A DNA stretch of 64,000 nucleotides from Patiria miniata (GCF_015706575.1 NW_024037062.1:8428811-8492810), one strand, 5' to 3'; shown: positions 46,980 through 58,725, counted from the stretch's first letter. Translations and numbers: made by a program. Notes: generated by a model from the sequence alone, not told the origin.

Positions 46980-49150
46980 TTAGGCATCGGAAGGTGTATC
47001 AACTCCTTCGAAGAAGTGATACCACAATCTCTCTAAGTAATTACCCTCTTCCTGATTTGGAGTTTTGCTAATATAGGCTAGAGCCTTCTGATAGAAGGCT
47101 AGTGGATGTCTTAGGATCTGTTGCTTGGTAGCCCCAAAACAGCCGTTATAGCAGACCCAAATTCCTTTGGCTGGTGGTGGCTGACCGTACAGATCTTGGT
47201 ACATCTCCCCTAATGTCCCATTTGCCATGGTTAGTTTGTAAGTCTTAAAACGAGCTAAATATTTAGCAGGTAAATACATATGCCCCCAATCTTTGAGTAC
47301 CGTTGCTCTTTTGCAAGGGACACCCTTTTTGGCAGAATCGATAAACTTTTTTATATTTTTGTAGCATCGTCCTTCCATGTTGTCTCCCTGAGCAAAGACA
47401 GTGACGTCAGCGAGTCGGTCGTAGTAGGTGGTGATGTGAACAAGATAAGCGTGAGCTTCGCGTCCTAGATTCTCCAGCCGCTCCCAACCGTAGAACTGGA
47501 ATGGTGGACCAAGGTCGTTCCCTTGATGGTAGATGAGGGTGTGGTCGGCGTAAGGCTTCATCCAATCAAGATTCTCGTTATAATGTGCGATGACGAATTC
47601 ATGATCCAAAGGTATGGTGCGATCCGTGTTTTTCTTGGAGTTGGCGAGATTCGGATCCGGGTAAGTTAACTCCGGAACGTTGCTCAGAAACTTGTCCACG
47701 ACCTCGACCCCTTGCATGAAGGAATGATCTTGATTTGCAACCTCGTATTTCCAACCTCCGAACCGTCCACGGGAGTAGATATTTTTGCTTTCCAGCCAAG
47801 GTTGTATCATTTCAAGGATCATATCCCTTTTAAGTGAAGGGACGGGATATCCGTGGTCCAAGCGACGGTAGTGTTTGGAGACTACCATATCAGAAGTGAT
47901 AAACCCGTACAAGACTAAGGCTTGAATGGATTCTTTTATCACGTTTTCCTTACTCCAATACGCTGGATTAGAACTTTTCTGTGGTTCGGCTATTTCGCAC
48001 ATAAGCGACCAGTATTCTCCATCTTTTGGGACATGGTCATCTGAGTAATTGGAGAACATTGTCACGCGGTAGAAAGGAGAATCTGAATCCGGGAAATAAA
48101 CCCAAGATTTATCAGCGAGGATCCTTGGCAGTTGACCGGTGAGGCCGATGCCTACGATGTGAGTGTGCGTGTACACCAGCTGTGATGCTAGCTCTTGTAT
48201 CTGCCCTAGGGAAACATAGGTGCTTTGCATCAATGATGTGAAAACATCTAAGGGAGCCGTCGATATAAGGGTATCGTATGCTAATGAGTAATGCGTCTTA
48301 ACGCCAGTTCCAGCCTCGACAGTGATGATTTTTCGGTCAATATCAATGGCAGTTACCTTTTCGTGAAATCTGAACCAGTGGCTTGGAAGCATTCTTGCAA
48401 CTGACTCCCAAATTCCACCAGTCCCATTATATTTGGGGAAACGAAAGAAACGGTTCGGTCCCCATTCGGAATCCTTGGCGTCCGTCCCGTTATCTACCTC
48501 TTTAATCTTGGTCTTGATCTCTTCAACGTCTGGTACGGCAACCCTCTCTCCAACCCAGGCCGAGTTCATTTCTTTGGTGTCAACTGTCCAGATTTTCCGG
48601 TTGTATTTCCTCATAAAGACGTCAGTGAGACCCTCTCCGAATTTCTGCAGCAGCCAGTCGTCGAAATTGTTGTGTTTACGGGTGCTGGGATTTTTGGTAA
48701 TCTCCTCTAAGCCTTTCAGGCTTCTCTGCTGATCAACTTTATCCATGACGTGGATGTTGTTCTGAACTGGATAAGGAATGAACCTCCTCTTGTCATCTGA
48801 TCCTTTCATGAAGGCAAAAGACGCCCTGCGCCGGTAGTTCCACTCGGGTACTGCCATGTTCAGGACTCGATCAAAGTAGGTGTAATGGGAGAATACGACG
48901 TGAACTCCGACGTCCCAGAGAAAACCTTTATCATCCCTGACGGACGAGGCTAGGCCTCCTGGTTTGCCTAGCTCTTCCAGGATAGTGATCATGCTGTTGC
49001 TTTTGCCTTGCTCGATATCGTAGAGTCTTTTAGCAGCACCCAGAGCGGTAGGTCCGGAGCCGATGATGACGATTTGATGTTGTCGATGAAAAGACTGTTT
49101 CTCATTTTCCCGGCTGGTGTGTACAGATGATGCACGGCCTCTGTCTATCC
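46980..49150 (-). CDS. Mutase-DUF3431 gene, exon 2 (2171 nt)
   Basis: Codes residues 33-755 without an intron. The acceptor is TACTCCTTCCAG|GG. An open frame runs 82 bases further upstream into the intron and offers its own ATG with a hydrophobic stretch (MLTSGCLIWISVLIINNCNL). I prefer the exon 1 join because the acceptor and phase fit exactly, but an alternative promoter start inside the intron cannot be excluded. Confidence 0.93.
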
Positions 49151-52100
49151 CTGGAAGGAGTAAAAGAAACAATAAATTACAATTGTTTATGATAAGGACA
49201 CTTATCCAAATAAGGCAACCTGATGTCAACAAGTATAGTGCAGTGTGTGTTCCTAATTTGAAGAGAACAGAGGCGGTAATTATTTTGGTATTATAAACAC
49301 GTTGCTTATTTGTGCTTCACCGGGGCTCTTCAGAAAATATATTTAAATGTATCTATTTTATTTTAACGGGGGAAATTTTCACATCCTTGTGAGTGTCTTT
49401 GTGGAAGCCTCCGATGTCTAATTCAAACATAAAGGAACGTGAAAAGGGGGGAAGGGGGTATGATATGGAAATTTTCAGTATGAATAATGTATGCGCCTCA
49501 TCAGCGAATCACGCTACAGATCAATGATTGTTGGTTTGGTAACCCCAATACCGGCGCGACCGCGAAGTGGCCCACGGCGTGTCTTAAAACAGCGTGGCGC
49601 GTCCAATCAAGTGCCAATGAGATCCGTTGGATCGTAAGCACGGTTCATTCTAGTTAACACAACCGCAAACCCGGAAGTTACAGTCGAGCCAAAGTTGTGG
49701 TCCTCATAGTCCGTGGGCTATGGGGGGGGGGGTCCCAGTGCATCCCCCACCCCCAGAACCCACCGCCACCGATATTTTTTTTAATCCTCGGCATGTCCTT
49801 AATAGAAAAAAAATGTTAACACGTAAAATTTAGGGATGAACTCCCTCAGGAGGCAATTTATTGTAACCGCCTCTGATTGAGCTTAGATGCATTTTCCTAG
49901 CACTAGGGTTGAAAGGGGAAGAAACAAAACGCCATAACCTGAGCAGACCTTGACCGATCTTAATGTAACTCAGCACAATTATTCTTCATGAATAAATCTT
50001 TTGAAAAATAGCTTTGTAACAGTTTTAATAGTTTTATAACAGTGTGGTTCACCTGTTTTAAACGTTGTGGTTAATTTTGTATTTAAACCCTGAAAAAATA
50101 AGTTTAAGACAAGACATCTTCTTTTTTTCAGTTTGTGAGTGTCTTAAAGGAACCAGGGGCAGGGGAAACTCCAGGGTTGGGAATTACGATAGTATACTCT
50201 GCTCTTCGTCAGGAGTAAGAGGGATTCCAACGACCAAAGAGCTGCTGTGTAGGATGACTTGGGCAGGGGATGCTACATGTACATGTAGCTGATCATTGGG
50301 GTATAAGTGTGATGGAAGGAAGTTGTGAAAAAAGTTGTCAAGGGTGTAGGAGACCCACAGACTGACTAAGGTGTGGGAACTAAGCTTTCCGTACGTAGGT
50401 GACCCATTTGATTGTCTGGAAGAGGATAGGGCACCAGATGTCACTGATAAACGAACCAATATCTTGGGGGTACCGTGCCCTGGAATAGACCCAGTGGTTG
50501 TCCTCAGACTGTTCAGTATCTCCAGGCAACTGTTGGTCTCTTGCATCCGATTGGGAAGGTTGGAGATCTCTACAACTCTATGATAGTCTTGGGCAACTGA
50601 GTACATGTAGTGGTATAGTGACCATCGCAAGTTGAATTCGAAGGTATTCGCGCACCAACGACGCCTGAGGCCGGCCTCTGATCGACTCCATGGGCGCGTG
50701 CGCGTTGAGATTGCGCAAGGCATGATGGGAAACAACATGGCGCAGCAAGATCTCGTACCCATGGGAACGAGGTTGTGGCCTCAGGCTCACGCGAAGACGC
50801 GGTGGCTATAGCTTAATTGTGCACATTCAGGAAGTCGTGCGTACTTCGCGCGCGAACCAGTACAGTTCAGTCCGCGAACGCTGTGTGTCCCGTCCACGGA
50901 GCTCTCAAAAGCGGTAAAAACGCGCCCTCTTTTTTTTTTAGCGCACAGAGCCCATTGGGCCCTCTGTATTCGGTTTCCATGACGATTCAAGGCATTTTCA
51001 AAATGATAAATATATTGAACTTTTACCAAGATTGGTAAAGGTATGTGCATGTATCTCCAAGATTGACCCGACACCTACCAACCCAAAGGCTAAGACGGTG
51101 TTTACTTATTCAAAATGTATATTATTTTCAATTTGCCCACACCTAACTCTCAAAGTAGCTCAACAGCAGTTGGATAATCATAAATTAGGTGCTGTTGTAT
51201 GATTTGGTGGCTTTCAAGATGAAAAGTTAATTGGAATGTTAATGATGAGGAATGTTTCGGAAAATTTTCAAAATAAACGTGTAAATTGACTGTAGCGCCC
51301 TCCATACTTGGTTTCCACGACAACCAAAGATATTTATCGAAAGACCTATTCATGAAGAATAATAATTGTGCTGAGTTTGATTAAGATCGGTCAAAGTCTG
51401 CTCAGGTTGTGGCGTTTTGTTTCTTCCCCTTTCAACGCTAGTGCTAAGAAAATGCATATAAGCTCAGTTGGAGGCGGTTACAACAAAATGGCCTCCTGAG
51501 AGAGTGCATCCCTAAATTTTACTGCTAACATATTTTTTTCCCTATTGGGGACATGTCAAGGATAAAAATATATATCAGTGGCGGTGGGTTCAGGGGGGGG
51601 GGGGGCGGTGCACTGGGACCACCATAGCCCACGGATTATAATGGACCACGGGCAGTGCTGTACATGTAGGGCCTGTATGTACATGTACAAATGTACCGTG
51701 TGCTGTGTGCCGGGCTTCGTAGTACGGTGTGACGGACTGGGGTCCGCCGTGTGCGTGAACCTGTGAATTCATGTCTATGTCAGCGAAACAGAACCAATTG
51801 ACCCTTGACTCCCGCCTTATTAAGCTTAATGCATTAGTAGCCTAAATCATGCGAACGAATCACCAACGGCCGAAAAAAACCTCACTGTCCCTAATGCCGG
51901 GTCTACAAACCTCGATTCTGATAAAATAAAATGGCGTTACCAACCCAGGTGTTAAATGGGTACCGGCATTATTGAATGTTGGGAAGGTAACAGACTCGCT
52001 GTGGAGGAGGTGGAGGTGTGGCGATCCCCCCACAGCAGCATATGAGTCTGGCCCAATCGCTATGAATGAGAGATGGACACGCCGTTCCTGTGAACACAGG

Positions 52101-55100
52101 TTCGTCCCCCTTTACCTTTTTTACTTTTTTTGTTTACCAAAGTACTTAAATGTATAGCATCGAAAGTGATGTGCATTGGTTATAGGGTCCGTTATATGTA
52201 ACTCAATCATGGATTTCTTCAAATAAACTGCGTTTTGTCCTTTCCTATTTTGTACATTCAATTTAATTGTGTTCAGAATGAAATCAACAATATATACTGC
52301 ACATAACAATGCACAGACAAAGAAACAAGGGACAGTTGAATTCGATCGTTCGATAAAAAACAGGAAAGAAAGAAAAAAACGACGTTTAATAAAAGGATCT
52401 GTTGATGTTTCGATTGAACAACACTTTGACAAAAACTGTTGGGTACAAAACTAATGGACAATGTTATTTGCCCAAACTTTTGTATGAATTACCTTATTGT
52501 TGGTTCATTGGCGGATAAAATTTCACCAATGATTGGGAAGCATTTGCCTAAAAGTAAAGGCAGTTGGTATTTTGCCAACATTTGGCTACATACCAACCCA
52601 TTTGACATACTCTTTTTATGAGTATAAGAAAAAATATGAGTGAAGTCAACAAATAGAATATCACCAGTACAAGACATTAGTCATACGGCCTGTTTTAATT
52701 TGGGCCACGACACGTGAGTTTTTAATAAACCAACAATAACTATAACTAGAAATGTGGACACACACCAAATGTTTCAAATGCCCCTTTAATGTGACGTAAC
52801 ATGAAGTGTGATGACGTCACAATGAAGTCACTTGAACGTTCATCTATAACACATCCCGGTATAGGTACATATCAAGTTACAACCAAATCGAACCAAGAGT
52901 TCTTTAGATTTAGTCCTTAGAAAAGTGCCCCTTTAATGTGACGTCACATGATTTGTGATGACGTCATCACGACTTCACTTCAACTTTCATCTTTAACACG
53001 TCCCTGTATATGTGCCAACAAATTGTTAACCCAATCTCACTTGTACTTCAGAAGATATAAGTTTTTGAAGAATGCATCTTAGATGTGACGTAACGTGACC
53101 CCCTGATGACGTCATGATGACAAAAATCCTCGGGGCCCATCTACGGGTGGTGGTCGATGTGTGTACGAAGTTTGAAGTCGATCACATTTACAACAGTCCC
53201 AGAGTGTACTGGTGGAAGAAAACGTGTACAAATCGTATGTAGAAAAAAATGCACGTTTAGTTTGACGTAATTTGACACATGATGACCTTTGATGGCTACA
53301 ATAGTAGTTGTTATTTGTATAATCATGACCCATATATACGTACGTTCTGAACTCTGCCACGTTTGTGGCCTTTGGACTCTTCACTAAATCTTAAACCATA
53401 AATAAAGCCATTGCTGAAACATATGTACTTTCTGGTATGAAGAGAAACTGTTGGTATATGCTATATATGTGAGTAATTGTATCACAGTCACTCTGTGGAC
53501 ATGCGATTTTGTTTCCAACCATCTGCAAGCCCATGGGGTGTCTAAAACTAGTAGATCGTTAATCCAGGTAAAGATTTTTCCGAAAAAAGGGATAAATGCA
53601 AATGATGTATCAGAAGAAAAAAGGGGCTGGTTAGCACCCCCCCCCCCTCCCTCCATTTACTAGACATGTTTCCCGCCAAGTGCATCGCCGCCACTGGTGA
53701 TTCTTTTACCGTATCAAACGCACATCTGTTTTGAGCAGTGGCATAGCCAGGAATTTTTCAGTGGGGGGGGGGGGGGGGGGGGGGCGTCATGTAGGGGCGT
53801 CAATCGCTTCTCAAAAGTGGGGGGGGGGGACATACCTTGATCAGAACTGATGCGAGCGCGGAGCGCGAAGCCCTTTCAGCGTGGTGGTTCGGGGCCCGCT
53901 TAAGGGCCCCGAAAACAATTGGATTCTAGATGTTCTGTGGTGTGATCTGAAGCAATTTCTTACCACTTTCCTCCATGCTTTAACTAATATTTTCTTAGCA
54001 AAAGACAATTATTTGAACATCGTTTTCGAGGTTGGAGTCATTGAATCAGCTATCGGTATTCTGAGCTATAGGCGTGGGGTTCGGGGCCCGCTTAAGGGCC
54101 CGACAAAAAGTGGATTCTCGATGCTCTGTGGTTTGATCTGAGGCAATTTCTTACCACTTTAACTAATAATTATCTTAGCACAAAAGATAATAATTTAAAC
54201 ATAATTTTCGAGGTTTTCTCAGCTAAAGGCATAAGAAAAATTTGTGAACATTGTTTTCGAGGTTGGAGTCATTGAATCAGCTACCAGAATTTTGAGCTAT
54301 AGGCGTGGGGTTCGGCGCCCGCTTAAGGGCCCCGAAAAATGTTGGATTCTAAATGCTCTGTGGTACTATCTGAGGCAATTTTTGACCACTTTAAGGCCAA
54401 AAAAAAAAATAAGTCGGTCTCTGGTCAGCGCGCGCGTCGATTTTAGGCATGCGCGTCGATCTTTTTTTTCCAAAATGTTCCGCGGTAGCTCCAACGGCGC
54501 CCTCTATTTCCGCGCCTCCTCATTTTTTTTTACCAAAGAGCACCAAGGAATGGGAAACTGCACCAAGGCAAATGATCGAGAGCACCAAGGCAAATTATGG
54601 GGCCACCAATGTACATGAGGACACCAAAAAAGCAAAATAGTACCCACCTTGTCTGTACAATCCAAGCTGAAGAAAAAAAAAAAAGAAGGGGAAAAAAAAA
54701 AAAAAGCCGCGTGGCCGCGTCAATTCCGGAACTTTGGTCTGACCAGAGACCGAATTTTTTTTTTTTTGGCCTAACCAATATTTTCTTAGAAAAAGATACA
54801 CTGTAGTACATAATAGGGCCCTGTAAATGAGACACGAGTTCAAAAATCTGGGGGGGGGGGACATTTGATATTGTGTCCCCCACCCTTCAAAATGTGGGGG
54901 GACCAGTCCCCCTGTCCCCCCAGGATTGACGCCCATGGCGTCTTGAGATCTATGATAATTTTTTTAGAAACTCTAAATCTCAGTGGGGGGGGGGGGGGGG
55001 GGGCGACTGGGGGTGGGGGCTGAAATGGACATTTGCAGTATGAATAATGTATACGCCTCATCGGCGAATCACGCTACAGATCAATGATTGTTGGTTTGGT

Positions 55101-57818
55101 AACCCCATTACCGGCGCGACCGCGAAGTGGTCCACGGCATGTCTTAAAACAGCGTGGCGCGTCCAATCAAGTGCCAATGAGATCCGTTGGATCGTAAGCA
55201 CGGTTTATTCTAGTTAACACAACCGCAAACCCGGAAGTTACAGTTGAGCCAAAGTTGTGGTCCTCATAGTCCGTGGGCTATGGGGGGTCCCAGTGCATCC
55301 CCCACCCCAAGAACCCACCGCAACCGATATTCTTTTAATCCTCGGCATGTCCTTAACAGAAAAAATGTTAACACGTAAAATTTAGGGATGGACTCTCTCA
55401 CGGCGCCATTTATTGTAACCGCCTCTGATTGAGCTTAGATGCATTTTCCTAGCACTAGTGTTGAAAGGGGAAGAAAGAAAACGCCATAACCTGATCAGAC
55501 TTTGACCGATCTTACTCTTACTCAGCACAATTATTCTTCATGAATAGATCTTTTGAAAAATAGCTTTGTAACAGTTTTAATAGTTTTATAACAGCGTGGT
55601 TCACATGTTTTAAATGTTATGGTTAATTTTGTATTTAAACCCTAAAGAATAAGTTTAAGACGAGACATCTTCTTCTTTTTTTAGTTTGTGAGTGTCTGAA
55701 AGGAACCAGGGGCAGGGGAAACTCCAGGGTTGGGAATTACGATAGTATACTCTGCTCTTCGTCAGGAGTAAGAGGGATTCCAACGACCAAAGAGCTGCTG
55801 TGTAGGATGACTGGGGCAGGGGATGCTACATGTACATGTAGCTGATTATTGGGGTATAAGTGTGATGGAAGGAAGTTGTGAAAAAAAGTTGTCACGGGTG
55901 TAGGAGACCCACAGACTGACTAAGGTGTGGGAACTAAGCTTTCCGTACATAGGTGACCCATTTGATTGCCTGGAAGACGATAGGGCACCAGATGTCACTG
56001 ATAGACGAACCAATATATAATGGGGGTACCGTGCCCTGGAATACACCCAGTGGTTGTCCTCAGACTGTTCAGTATCTCCAGGAAACTGTTGGTCTCTTGC
56101 ATCCGATTGGGAAGGTTGGACAACTGTTGGCCGAAACACTTGTCGGCTACAGTAGTAATTGTTATTTGTATAATCATGACCCACATACGTTCTGAACTCT
56201 ACCACGTTTGTGGCCTTTGGACTCTTCATTAAAATAATCTTAAACCATAAAGCCATTGCTGAAACGTAATGTTTACTTGCTGGTATGAATAGGAACTGTT
56301 GTATATGCTATATATGTGAGTTTGTATTACAGTCACTATGTGGACATGTGATTTTGTTTCCAACCATCTGCAAGCCCATGGGGTGTTTAAAACTAGTAGA
56401 TCGTTAATCCACGTAAGGATTTTTCCCAAAAAAGGGATAAATGCAAATGATGTATCAGACGAAAAAAGGGGCTGGTTAACAACCCACTCCCCCCCTCCCT
56501 CCATTTACTAGACATGTTTCCCGCCAAGTGCATCGCCGCCATTGGTGATTCTTTTACCGTATCAAACGCACATCTGCTTTGAGCAGTGGCGTAGCCAGGA
56601 ATTTTTCAGTGGGGGGGGGGGGGGGGGGGGGGCTGGGGGGGGTGGAACATTTCATGGGAGGGGGGCGTCATGTAGGGGCGTCAATCGCTTCTCAAAAGTG
56701 GGGGGGGGGACATACCTTGATCAGAACTGATGCGAGCGCGAAGCAGGAAGCCCTTACCGCGTGGGGGTTCGGGGCCCGCTTAAGGGCCCCGAAAACAATT
56801 GGATTGTAGACGTTCTGTGGTGTGATCTGAAGCAATTTCTTACCACTTTCCTCCATGCTTTAACTAATATTTTCTTAGCAAAAGATAATTATTTGATCAT
56901 CGTTTTCGAGGTTGGAGTCATTGAATCAGCTATCGGTTTTCTGAGCTATAGGCGTGGGGTTCGGGGCCCTCTTGAGGGCCCCGAAAAAAAGGTGGATTCT
57001 CGATGCTCTGTGGTGTGATCTAAGGCAATTTTTTACCACTTTAACTAATAATTATCTTAGCACAAAAGATAATAATTTAAACATAATTTTCGAGGTTTTC
57101 TCAACTAAAGGCATAAGAATTTTTTTTTGATCATTGTTTTCGAGGTTGGAGTCATTGAATCAGCTACCAGAATTCTGAGCTATAGGCGTGGGGTTAAGGG
57201 CCCCGAAAAATGTTGAATTCTAAATGCTCTGTGGTGCTATCTCAGGCCATTTCTGACCACTTTAACCAATATTTTCTTAGAAAAAGATACATTGTAGTAC
57301 ATAATAGGGCCCTGTTAATGAGACACGAGTTCAAAAAAATGGGGGGGGGGACATTTGATATTGTGTCCCCCACCCTTCAAAAAGTGGGGGGACCAGTCCC
57401 CCTGCCCCCCCCCCCCGCCCAGGATTGACGCCCATGGCGTCATGTAGATCTATGATAATTTCTTTAGTTTGTTAGGTTTCATGGGGGGGGGGGGGGCTTT
57501 GAGAACTCGAAACAGAAACCGACTTTTCATTTAACCACATGTATCTACACGTTGTGTTTGAACAAAATTGACTTCTGACCATCTCAATTAAAAGAGAAAG
57601 TCACAAGTCTCGACAGGTGTTACAGTTTCACCCAATGACATACTGATATATGTAGTCAAAACAGAAACGCAAAATCGAAACGCAGAGGGTCAAAAATATA
57701 GCAATATTTGAAAGGAGCTACCTGAACCAAAACCGAACTCCAGCTTCCAGGCGATCCCAGTCGTCGCAACGATTACGACTGTCGCCAACAAGACGAAGAG
57801 ACGATACCGATTCATCAT
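46980..57818 (-). CDS. UDP-galactopyranose mutase-like / DUF3431 fusion protein, 2 exons
   Basis: Exon 1 57818-57722, exon 2 49150-46980, joined at phase 1; 2268 nt, 755 residues. An in-frame TAG upstream and MM start fix the N terminus. Residues 1-30 are a basic-then-hydrophobic signal anchor (NRYRLFVLLATVVIVATTG), suggesting a type II protein of the secretory pathway. Residues 57-520 match eukaryotic UDP-galactopyranose mutases: IIGSGPTALGAA (FAD Rossmann, 61-72), GGLAS (97-101), FLWDVGVHVVFSHYTYFD, FMRKYNRKIW, WGPNRFFRFPKYNGTGGIW. Known family reaction: UDP-galactopyranose to UDP-galactofuranose with reduced FAD. Residues 549-745 match DUF3431 (FVIAHYNENLDWM, NLGREAHAYLVHI, GCFGATKQQILRHP), of unknown function, chiefly known from fungi and algae. 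Activity is inferred, not shown. Confidence 0.88.
49460..50577. repeat. Segmental duplication, copy A left part
   Basis: Direct copy of 55018-56123 at roughly 95 percent identity by eye (landmark ACGCTACAGATCAATGATTG in both). It lies in the mutase-fusion intron. Confidence 0.92.
50790..50960. repeat. Dispersed GC-rich repeat, relative of 21.2-21.6 kb
   Basis: GAAGACGCGGTGGCTATAGC to AGCTCTCAAAAGCGGTAAAA matches, in the same order, blocks upstream of FNIP. Confidence 0.45.
51330..51634 (-). repeat. Inverted copy of 49711-50011
   Basis: Reverse complement of about 300 bp of copy A left, from the CCGTGGGCTATGG end to the TTCATGAATA end, at perhaps 85-90 percent identity by eye. The pair 49711-50011 and 51330-51634 can fold with a loop of about 1.3 kb. 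Confidence 0.85.
52780..53140. promoter_or_regulatory. Tandem repeat with four perfect CRE octamers
   Basis: Three diverged units of about 130 bp, each with CCCCTTTAATGTGACGT or a variant. TGACGTCA occurs at 52812-52819, 52939-52946, 52959-52966 and 53107-53114, with further near-matches (TGACGTAA). This octamer is the binding site of CREB/ATF bZIP factors. It may be a regulatory cluster in the fusion-gene intron or just the sequence of a repeat family. Confidence 0.5.
53763..53784. repeat. Homopolymer of 22 G
   Basis: Uninterrupted G run in copy A. The matching position in copy B (about 56611-56632) is also a long G run. Confidence 0.9.
54395..54771. mobile_element. Harbinger-like MITE, 377 bp
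   Basis: Terminal repeats GGCCAAAAAAAAAAA, then TCGGTCTCTGGTCAG, face their complements at the right end. Direct repeat TAA flanks both ends (54392-54394, 54772-54774). A 3-bp TAA duplication and GGCC-type ends fit PIF/Harbinger. Copy B of the segmental duplication has the uninterrupted site (CACTTTAACCAATATTTTC near 57258), an empty site. Confidence 0.88.
55018..57466. repeat. Segmental duplication, copy B
   Basis: Contiguous copy of 49460-50577 plus 53293-54966. A 20-bp stretch near 56124-56143 (CAACTGTTGGCCGAAACACT) joins the two parts in place of 2.7 kb. It includes the same ARNF-glycine-type repeat with long G tracts. Confidence 0.92.
57722..57818 (-). CDS. Mutase-DUF3431 gene, exon 1 (signal anchor)
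   Basis: Codes residues 1-32 plus one base. Donor TCAG|GTAGCT gives G+GG (Gly33) with the exon 2 acceptor. Codon content is hydrophobic with Arg just before the membrane segment, typical of N-in anchors. The assignment rests on phase, splice sites and an upstream TATA-like box, not on homology. Confidence 0.75.
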
Positions 57819-57945
57819 GTTGGAGATAAACGTGGAACAAAACGACTAGCTCGACGCTCGAAGAACGGCATACATGTATTCCAACTGTCTTTGTTTAGCA
57901 GTTTAGAATTTACGGTGTTGTGACGATACATGCCGCGTACACTGT

Positions 57946-57952
57946 CTTTATA
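57946..57952 (-). promoter_or_regulatory. Candidate TATA box
   Basis: TATAAAG on the minus strand (context GATATAAAGACAG), 128 bp before the mutase-fusion start codon. It would place transcription start near 57915 and give a leader of about 100 nt. Position-based inference only. Confidence 0.45.
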
Positions 57953-58059
57953 TCATTGTGGAGAAACAGTTTAATAATTAATAATAGTTGATTTATAAAT
58001 TTGGTCAACAGAGGGCGCCCGCCCGATCACCGTTATTGCCACAAATCTGTATTATACTT

Positions 58060-58725
58060 AGCCTGGTTCCCTGACCTGGCATTTTCCCCCGAAATCCAGA
58101 CGTCTAAATTGTAGGTCAGGCGGCCTCCGTGGCTAAAATAAAACATGACGACGTTGAGGGCCCATTTTCAAAGCTCGGCTTCGTTTCCGATTTCGCTTAA
58201 TCACTTGAAGCTTGTTATGTTCCGATCATTTTTTTTAAAAATAAATCACTTGCTTCATTTATCATACAGTTATGATATACAGTTCTATATTTCTGTAAGA
58301 ATGGATACAACGCCGAGTTTTGGAAAATCCCGGTAACTGTCGTCAAATTTAAAATAGTACATGACGCAGCAAAAAGTTTGCCCCTCGTTAACGATCCGAG
58401 TGTACTTGATGCACAAAATCGTCGTTGAATTTCAAATTTTCCAAATGAAAGCAATGAATACTAATTATCAACTCATTTTTGAAGTTTTAAAAATCAATTA
58501 GCAGTTAATAAAACCTATATTATACTCGGAAGTACTCGGGCGCTATCCGATTGACAACGAAATGAATTCGGCAAACTTCGGACATTTTCGGAAAAAGGAG
58601 GAATTCCTCCCGTTTTAGTCATGTGACGTATATTTGTAATGCAATGTATTATTGACGGCTGCCTGACCTAAAATTCATCAGGAATAGTCAGAATCTTTTG
58701 GTCTGGGAACCAGACTATATTAAAC
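58060..58725. mobile_element. MITE with ~70-bp diverged terminal repeats
   Basis: The left end AGCCTGGTTCCCTGACC with TTGTAGGTCAGGCGGCC faces the right end GCTGCCTGACCTAAAATT with GGTCTGGGAACCAGACT. No clear target duplication. The same terminus appears alone near 23.45 kb and, altered, inside the palindrome near 32.26 kb. Confidence 0.7.

Larger units (their letters stand above)
53293..54966. repeat. Segmental duplication, copy A right part
   Basis: Direct copy of 56144-57466. It contains three tandem blocks starting TTCGG(G/C)GCCCGCTTAAGGGCC near 53888, 54080 and 54310. The 2.7 kb between copy A left and right has no counterpart in copy B. Confidence 0.9.

Noticed and set aside
50184..50762. 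192-codon minus-strand frame in the fusion-gene intron
   Set aside because: It lies across the segmental duplication, the copy at 55.8-56.3 kb does not preserve the frame, and no domain is recognised.
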